58,319 bases of DNA, taken from NCBI GenBank assembly GCA_017428025.1, contig JAFRRO010000040.1, positions 1-58,319 of the forward strand, read 5' to 3'. A program made the position numbers and the translations under genes. The stretch's first letter is position 1, and every line of letters begins with the position of its first letter. The stretch comes from Clostridia bacterium. GTDB taxonomy: Bacteria > Bacillota > Clostridia > Christensenellales > CAG-138. The notes under the pieces were generated by a model. The model saw only the letters and a list, made by a program, of their open reading frames with translations. It made no database searches and had not been told where the DNA came from. This document shows positions 53,681-58,319 of this stretch, one piece after another.

Positions 53681-54085
53681 TTACGCTTGTTTTTTTAATT
53701 CCTTCATGAAATGCTGCAGAATCGCCTTTCTCGTGACGATGCCGATAAACATGCCGCGGTCGTCCACGACGGGTACGAAGTTCTGTTCGCTTGCGCGCTG
53801 CAGAAGATCTTCGATCGAGGCAAACGCGTTGACCGGCGGGTTGAAGTCCTTGCGGATGATGTCCATGAGCTTGACATGCTCCCAGTCCTTCTGCGTATCC
53901 TCCTTGAGCACCGCCCGCAAGAGGTCGCCCTCGGACGCCGTCCCGCAATAGTGCCCTTCGGCGTCAATGACCGGCACCGCGCTGCGTCCCGCCGCGTTGA
54001 GCTTTTCGACCGCCTGCCGCAGCGTATAGGTGCTTTCGAGCACGCACACGTCACACTTCGGCGTCAGAAAGAACAACAGGTTCAT
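53681..54085 (-). CDS. CBS-domain pair protein
   Basis: 134 residues from MNLLFFLTPKCDVCVLESTY, with two CBS motifs (about 10–65, VPVIDAEGHYCGTASEGDLL, and about 75–130, VPVVDDRGMFIGIVTRKAIL). Stand-alone CBS pairs bind adenine nucleotides and act as sensors; no partner domain or obvious target is present. The start at 54085 follows GGAAAGGAG. Divergent from the BlaI-type regulator. Confidence 0.88.
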   Translation of the reverse strand: MNLLFFLTPKCDVCVLESTYTLRQAVEKLNAAGRSAVPVIDAEGHYCGTASEGDLLRAVLKEDTQKDWEHVKLMDIIRKDFNPPVNAFASIEDLLQRASEQNFVPVVDDRGMFIGIVTRKAILQHFMKELKKQA

Positions 54086-54113
54086 ACGAATCTCCTTTCC
54101 TTCGTTCGGTATG

Positions 54114-54143
54114 ATTATACCATTTCTATGCATGTCCGGTCAA
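54114..54143 (-). promoter_or_regulatory. Promoter of the CBS-domain gene
   Basis: Minus strand TTGACC (54138–54143), 18-nt spacer, TATAAT (54114–54119). Confidence 0.7.
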
Positions 54144-54225
54144 TGCATCGGCGCGAAATATCACACATTTGTCACAAGTGATACATGATGATTTAAGGCT
54201 TCGCGCGCCGCGCCGTTTCGCCCCC

Positions 54226-54278
54226 TTGACAGATTGGTTTATCCATGATAAACTAAACGCAGATTTATCGAGAGTAAA
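54226..54278 (+). promoter_or_regulatory. Promoter and operator of the blaI–M56 operon
   Basis: TTGACA (54226–54231), 17-nt spacer, TAAACT (54249–54254). A perfect inverted repeat GTTTATC-CAT-GATAAAC (54237–54253) sits in the spacer and -10. A looser second site TTTATCGAGAGTAAA (54264–54278) follows. The positions suit autorepression by the BlaI-type protein. Confidence 0.75.
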
Positions 54279-54296
54279 CCAAAAGGAGGTTTGCAT

Positions 54297-54659
54297 ATGA
54301 TCGAATTGGGCGAGGTACAGGCACGGTTTGCGGACATCGTCTGGGCGCACGCGCCGATCCCCTCGGGGGAGCTGGTAAAACTCTGCGAGCGCGAGCTCAA
54401 CTGGAAAAAGCCCACGACCTATACGGTGCTGCGGAAGCTCTGCGAAAAGGGCTTGTTTACGAACACCGACGGGCTTGTGCGGGCAAGGATCACGCGCGAG
54501 CAGTTCTATTCCAGCATGAGCGAGCAGTTTGTGCAGGAGAGCTTTTCGGGCTCGCTGCCCGCGTTCATTGCGGCGTTTACGGCAAAAAAGCCCCTCTCCG
54601 ACGCCGAGGCGGACGAGATCATGCGCATGATCGCATCGTACCGAAAGGAGCGTGAATCA
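54297..54659 (+). CDS. BlaI/MecI-family transcriptional repressor
   Basis: 120 residues from the ATG at 54297, seven bases after AAAGGAGG; an in-frame TTG at 54291 is less likely. N-terminal winged helix (ELVKLCERELNWKKPTTYTVLRKL) and a C-terminal dimerisation helix region are as in BlaI, MecI and CopY-like repressors. Its stop (within TCATGAGC) overlaps the start of the M56 gene by 4 bp. Expected to be cleaved or released when the M56 sensor is activated. Confidence 0.9.
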
Positions 54660-57637
54660 TGAGCAAGCTGTTTTTGCATCTTCTGAATATCAGCATCACC
54701 GCAGGGTGGATCGTGCTCGTCGTGGTACTGCTGCGCTTTGTGCTGAAAAAGGCTCCGAAATGGATCCGCGTCGTGCTTTGGGGACTGGTGGCGCTGCGGC
54801 TGATGCTGCCGGTATCGATCGAGAGCGTGACGAGCTTGGTCCCGAGCGCCGAGACGGTGAAGATCGAATCGGTGACCGCGCCCGTTCTTACTTCTGTCAA
54901 TGAATACAACGGCGTCTCGTATTTCTATGAGAACGTACGGGGCGAGCAGATCGTGCTGCAATCCGGCTTCTCCGCGCTGAACAGCGCGGTCAATCCGACG
55001 CCCGCAAAAGCAGCGGAGCATTTCGACACCGTCGCCGTGCTGAAATCCGTTGCGGGCTGGGTGTGGCTTGCGGGCGTTTGCGGCATGCTGCTCTACGCGC
55101 TGATCAGCTTTTTGCGGCTCCGTCATCGCGTGCGCGCATCCGTTCTGCTTGAAAAGGGCGTGTATGTGTGCGACGAGATCTCCGATCCGTTCATTCTGGG
55201 CTTGATCGTTCCGAAAATCTATCTCCCCTCCGGCATGGACGAGCAACCCCGCGGCTATGTGCTTGCGCACGAGCGCGCGCATCTTCGTCGCTTCGACTTC
55301 ATCTGGAAGCCGCTCGGATTCCTTTTGCTTTCGATCTACTGGTTCAACCCGCTTCTGTGGCTTGCCTATCTCCTGCTTTGCCGCGACATCGAGCTTGCCT
55401 GTGACGAAAAGGTTGTGAAAGAGCTCGACGATGCGGGCAAGGCCGCCTATTCCGAAGCGCTTGTAACTGCAAGCGTCTCGCGCCGCATGGTCTCCGCATG
55501 TCCGCTTGCCTTCGGCGAGACCGGCGTGAAAAGCCGCGTCAAGTCCGTTCTGAACTACAAAAAGCCCGCCTTTTGGATCATCCTTGTCGCGATCCTCGCC
55601 TGCGTCGCGGTCGCGGTGTGCTTTTTGACCATGCCGAAGAAGAAAGACAAGCCCAACGAAGATGCGGCTTTGCCAACCGCCGTGCCGGAAACGGTTTGGG
55701 GATCCGACGCAAAGGTCGTGCAATGGTTTGACTATTACAATGATTTTGAAGGATTCTCCTGGGACAGCACAAAGGAGATCACGGTCGCAGCTTTCCCCGG
55801 CGTCACGTTCCGTTGGATGGCGGGCGTGGAAGCGATCGAAAACGGCTCAACGCGCACGCTGTTTCAAGGAATGCCGCTCTGGAACGTGTTCTTTGCCGAT
55901 GTCACCGGCGACGATAAGCCCGAACTTTGCGCCACGGTCAGCTTCGGATCGGGCATGATAGACGATCATATCGTCGTATATGACTACGAGAACCGGCAGA
56001 GCTATACACTTTGGGAGCGTGGAACGTTCGACTATCACCTGTACATGAACAACGGCGCGCTTTACGTCGGCAAGACGCCGTATGACGGCGACAAGCAGAT
56101 CGACTACGGCACGCTTACCATGCAGGACGGGCTTCTTTGCTGCCGGTGGAGCGACGGCTCCGTGACCGTTCTTAACCGCGAGCTGCACGAATCGGAGCTG
56201 TTCGGCGAATGGCTTGTCCGGGAGGAGCGCGACGGCGAAGCGAACGTCACGGTCTATACCTACGATCTCGAACTTTGGAAGGAATTCGACTTCCGCGAGG
56301 ATGGGATTGTCGTCTATAACGAGACGAATCCGGTATCGTCCGTTTACGAGGAAGCGTTCGGGCATCCGGTCGAATACCCCTATGCGGTTCACGACGGCAT
56401 GGTGTTCATCGGCGATGTATCCGGCGACGGCGAGCAATGGTACGGCACATACGACCGGCTGACGGACACGCTGAAACTGAACTATCAGCCCTCGCCCGGA
56501 CAGTATGTGTACCAAACGCTGCGGCGCATGGGTGAAGACTTGCCGGAAACCGATGCACAAGCATCGCCCGCGCCTGTTTCCGACACGACCTCTCCGTTCG
56601 ATCAGAGTCAGTGTCATAAAACCGTTCCCGTCGGCGAGGTGCCGGAGGCGCTTCGTTCCGTCGTCGCGCGGGACCTGTTTTGTGCGGGGTACCTGAACGG
56701 CGGAAAGCTTATCCCGTACGCTGACCGCGTCCTGTCCTACCGGGAGGCGACCGACGACGATACGACCGCCGCAATATTCGATCTTTACGACCTGTACGGC
56801 AATCTGCTGACGCATGCCGAAGTGATCCTTGATCCATACCAAACCGTGGAAAGCGCCGAGGCAACCGCCGATGGCGGGATCGTGTTTGCAAGCGGATTCC
56901 ATGAGGTGCAACTTTCTGACCGGTCCTGGGCAAGCGAGCAGACCGACGTCGTTTCGTACATTGTCAAGCTCGACGCAAGCGGCAGGCAGCTATGGAAAAC
57001 CGCATTGCCGAACGTCAACGGATACGCGTTGCATCTCTGTATCGAAAGCAACGACGCCTATTATTTCTTCGGCAATTGGGAAACGCCCGAAATCAGACGC
57101 CCCGGAGTCAGCTCCTACACCGATCTCTATCTTTTGAAGATCGGCACAGATGGCAGCATTTTGAAGGAACAAACCTACGGAGGCAGCGACTTTGACATGC
57201 TTTGGACCGTCGATATCTGTGCGGAGGGATTCGTGATGGATGCGTGGATCCAGTCCACGGACGGCGATTTCCCGGCAGACAGCGCTTGGCGGATTGTTGT
57301 CAATCCCGATCTTATGATCGTTGAAAAGCAGCAAATCGCCGTCCCCCGGCTTGCGGACTACGTGGGAACCGTAGACGGAAAGCGCTTCTATGACGACGAT
57401 CTGCGCTTCAGCTTCTACCCGGACGGATACGTCCACGCGATCCTCGATTACGGCACGTTCTATCTGATCGTTTCGGAGAACAATACCGGCGTCTATGACA
57501 GCCAGCCGCTTGTTATCAACAGCATCTGGTATCTGACCGAAACGGTCTATGCCGCTTACGACAAGCAGAACAATCTGCTTTGGAAAGCCGCCGTCGATTC
57601 CTCGCCGGATTATGATTCCATGGTGAAGCTGCCCTGA
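54659..57637 (+). CDS. BlaR1-type M56 peptidase with a novel C-terminal sensor region
   Basis: 992 residues. Membrane segments at about 5–28, 36–53, 128–152 and 215–240, and a fifth near 304–325. The gluzincin HERAH (204–208) and ELACDE (245–250) form the M56 zinc site on the cytoplasmic side. The outer C-terminal part (330–992) has no penicillin-binding SxxK/KTG set. It contains an FG-GAP-like DVTGDDKPELC segment (about 415–425), then beta-rich repeats (KLDASGRQLWKT, KIGTDGSILKEQ, STDGDFP) resembling a propeller. Probably senses an unknown envelope signal and inactivates the BlaI-type repressor. Confidence 0.85.
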   Translation: MSKLFLHLLNISITAGWIVLVVVLLRFVLKKAPKWIRVVLWGLVALRLMLPVSIESVTSLVPSAETVKIESVTAPVLTSVNEYNGVSYFYENVRGEQIVLQSGFSALNSAVNPTPAKAAEHFDTVAVLKSVAGWVWLAGVCGMLLYALISFLRLRHRVRASVLLEKGVYVCDEISDPFILGLIVPKIYLPSGMDEQPRGYVLAHERAHLRRFDFIWKPLGFLLLSIYWFNPLLWLAYLLLCRDIELACDEKVVKELDDAGKAAYSEALVTASVSRRMVSACPLAFGETGVKSRVKSVLNYKKPAFWIILVAILACVAVAVCFLTMPKKKDKPNEDAALPTAVPETVWGSDAKVVQWFDYYNDFEGFSWDSTKEITVAAFPGVTFRWMAGVEAIENGSTRTLFQGMPLWNVFFADVTGDDKPELCATVSFGSGMIDDHIVVYDYENRQSYTLWERGTFDYHLYMNNGALYVGKTPYDGDKQIDYGTLTMQDGLLCCRWSDGSVTVLNRELHESELFGEWLVREERDGEANVTVYTYDLELWKEFDFREDGIVVYNETNPVSSVYEEAFGHPVEYPYAVHDGMVFIGDVSGDGEQWYGTYDRLTDTLKLNYQPSPGQYVYQTLRRMGEDLPETDAQASPAPVSDTTSPFDQSQCHKTVPVGEVPEALRSVVARDLFCAGYLNGGKLIPYADRVLSYREATDDDTTAAIFDLYDLYGNLLTHAEVILDPYQTVESAEATADGGIVFASGFHEVQLSDRSWASEQTDVVSYIVKLDASGRQLWKTALPNVNGYALHLCIESNDAYYFFGNWETPEIRRPGVSSYTDLYLLKIGTDGSILKEQTYGGSDFDMLWTVDICAEGFVMDAWIQSTDGDFPADSAWRIVVNPDLMIVEKQQIAVPRLADYVGTVDGKRFYDDDLRFSFYPDGYVHAILDYGTFYLIVSENNTGVYDSQPLVINSIWYLTETVYAAYDKQNNLLWKAAVDSSPDYDSMVKLP

Positions 57638-57672
57638 AACGACGACTGCCCGTAAAAAGGCAAATCACGTCG

Positions 57673-57708
57673 AATCCCGCCGCCTGTGTATGGACGGCGG
57701 GATTTTGG
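57673..57708 (+). terminator. Hairpin after the M56 gene
   Basis: Perfect 10-bp stem AATCCCGCCG/CGGCGGGATT (57673–57682 with 57695–57704) extended by CC/GG in the loop, followed by TTGG. The T-tract is weak, so termination may be partial. Confidence 0.6.
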
Positions 57709-57734
57709 TTCATGCTACGGTCGAGGTGATGAAA

Positions 57735-58193
57735 ATGAAACTGACACAAAAAGAAACGACCCTTTTGAAGGACCTGAAGGCATCGGAAGAGCTCTGCATC
57801 GAAAAATACGGCACGTATGCGGAGCGCGCCGAGGATCCGGAGCTGAAAACCCTGTTCGAAACGATCCGCTCCCACGAGCTGAAGCATTTAGAGACCATCG
57901 AGTCGCTGATGCAGGGCACCGTCCCGATGACGGGCGGCGGGAATCAGCAGCAAAATCAGCAGAGCGGCTCCTCCTGCTGCGGCGAGTGCGGGAAGACGAT
58001 GAGCAAGAACGACGAGTACCTTTGCCGCGACGCGCTGGACACCGAAAAGCACGTCTCGTCGGTGTACGACACCTGCATCTTTGAGTTCAACGACGCCGGC
58101 GCGCGCGACGCTTTGAACCACATTCAGAAGGAAGAACAGCAGCACGGCAAGCAGCTTTACGACTATATGAGCTGCCACGGCATGACCGCGTAA
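57735..58193 (+). CDS. Ferritin-like/spore-coat-type (CotF-like) protein
   Basis: 152 residues from the ATG at 57735, six bases after GAGGTG; an ATG two codons earlier is too close to that site. Two helical pairs with ExxH-type metal-ligand positions (SHELKHLETIESL and KEEQQHGKQLYDYM) fit a ferritin-like/rubrerythrin-like four-helix bundle. A Gly/Gln linker holds a CCGECGK cysteine cluster in the middle. Related clostridial proteins are annotated as spore coat (CotF-like). Metal use and spore location are inference. Confidence 0.7.
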   Translation: MKLTQKETTLLKDLKASEELCIEKYGTYAERAEDPELKTLFETIRSHELKHLETIESLMQGTVPMTGGGNQQQNQQSGSSCCGECGKTMSKNDEYLCRDALDTEKHVSSVYDTCIFEFNDAGARDALNHIQKEEQQHGKQLYDYMSCHGMTA

Positions 58194-58199
58194 CCGAAA

Positions 58200-58319
58200 A
58201 AAGGGGCCGTTAAAAAAGTCCCAATCAGAAATAGCAAGACTCTCGGGAAAAAGTCCCGGGAGTCTTTGCTATGTGGTATAATATTTGTGTGAATAATAAA
58301 CAACCACAACGCAATTATA
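58200..58319 (+). mobile_element. Possible left end of an insertion sequence with transposase start
   Basis: After the ferritin-like gene lies a long hairpin AGCAAGACTCTCGGG-loop-CCCGGGAGTCTTTGCT (about 58229–58269). Then comes an extended -10 TGGTATAAT (58274–58282) and the beginning of an open frame (ATG at 58271 or GTG at 58289) reading NNKQPQRNY at the window edge. This looks like the start of an IS1182-like transposase behind a protective hairpin, but only about 10–16 codons are visible. Confidence 0.35.

Overview
This window is about 58 kb of GC-rich chromosome (third codon positions mostly G/C) from an anaerobic, probably spore-forming member of the Clostridia. The family-level evidence is: an IspH–ribosomal protein S1 fusion, a YtfJ/GerW sporulation protein with its DUF2953 partner, the DUF421/DUF4363 pair, a sodium-pumping decarboxylase with a separate biotin carrier, two BMP-type nucleoside ABC importers, and intergenic repeat families of the kind common in gut Oscillospirales/Christensenellales-like genomes. 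The order-level placement is inference. No tRNA, rRNA, CRISPR array or complete insertion sequence was found; a possible transposase start lies at the right edge.

Layout. 1–8.4 kb, minus strand: the translation/transcription operon rimP–nusA–rnpM(ylxR)–ylxQ–infB–rbfA–nrnA–truB–ribF, then rpsO with its own promoter and the first codons of pnp. 8.5–12.6 kb, minus: a membrane decarboxylase operon (OadG-like subunit, biotin carrier, OadB, OadA) with pgsA attached at its end. 12.6–16.1 kb, plus: DUF421 and DUF4363 genes, adenine deaminase and an unknown protein, ending in a bidirectional terminator. 16.2–21.3 kb, minus: a BMP lipoprotein/ABC importer probably for nucleosides. 21.3–21.8 kb: an intergenic block with repeat debris and a striking cluster of palindromes. 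21.8–24.7 kb, minus: DUF2953–ytfJ–D,D-carboxypeptidase–rluB-like. 24.7–29.9 kb, minus: a second, paralogous BMP importer. 30–35.7 kb, minus: surE–FAD protein–cmk–plsC–ispH/rpsA from one strong promoter. 35.8–44.8 kb, minus: two membrane-anchored beta-propeller proteins, a two-component system and an ABC exporter-type pair whose promoter carries a likely response-regulator operator. 45.2–48.4 kb, minus: glmM, a hexapeptide-repeat acyltransferase and nagB. 48.4–48.7 kb: two very small genes. 48.9–53.1 kb, plus: glnS, gltX, ychF. 53.1–53.7 kb: an intergenic repeat mosaic. 53.7–58.2 kb: a CBS-domain protein (minus), then a BlaI-type repressor with an M56 sensor protease and a ferritin-like protein (plus).

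The most notable system is the 45–48.4 kb hexosamine operon. A consensus sigma-A promoter (TTGACA-17-TATAAT) is followed by a 264-nt leader that contains the conserved core of a glmS self-cleaving ribozyme (AGCGCCAG, GACGAGG, ATCGA, TCGGCGGATGC in order, with P1 and P3 helices). The gene behind it is not glmS but nagB (glucosamine-6-phosphate deaminase), followed by a GlmU-like left-handed beta-helix acyltransferase and glmM. The ribozyme senses glucosamine-6-phosphate. As a feedback device this makes sense only if NagB runs in reverse and makes glucosamine-6-phosphate from fructose-6-phosphate and ammonia, so the operon reads as a GlmS-independent route toward UDP-GlcNAc under ribozyme control. 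Secondary points of interest are the palindrome cluster at 21.6–21.75 kb, the M56 sensor protease with a non-penicillin-binding sensor domain and a clear operator, and the propeller/two-component/ABC locus.
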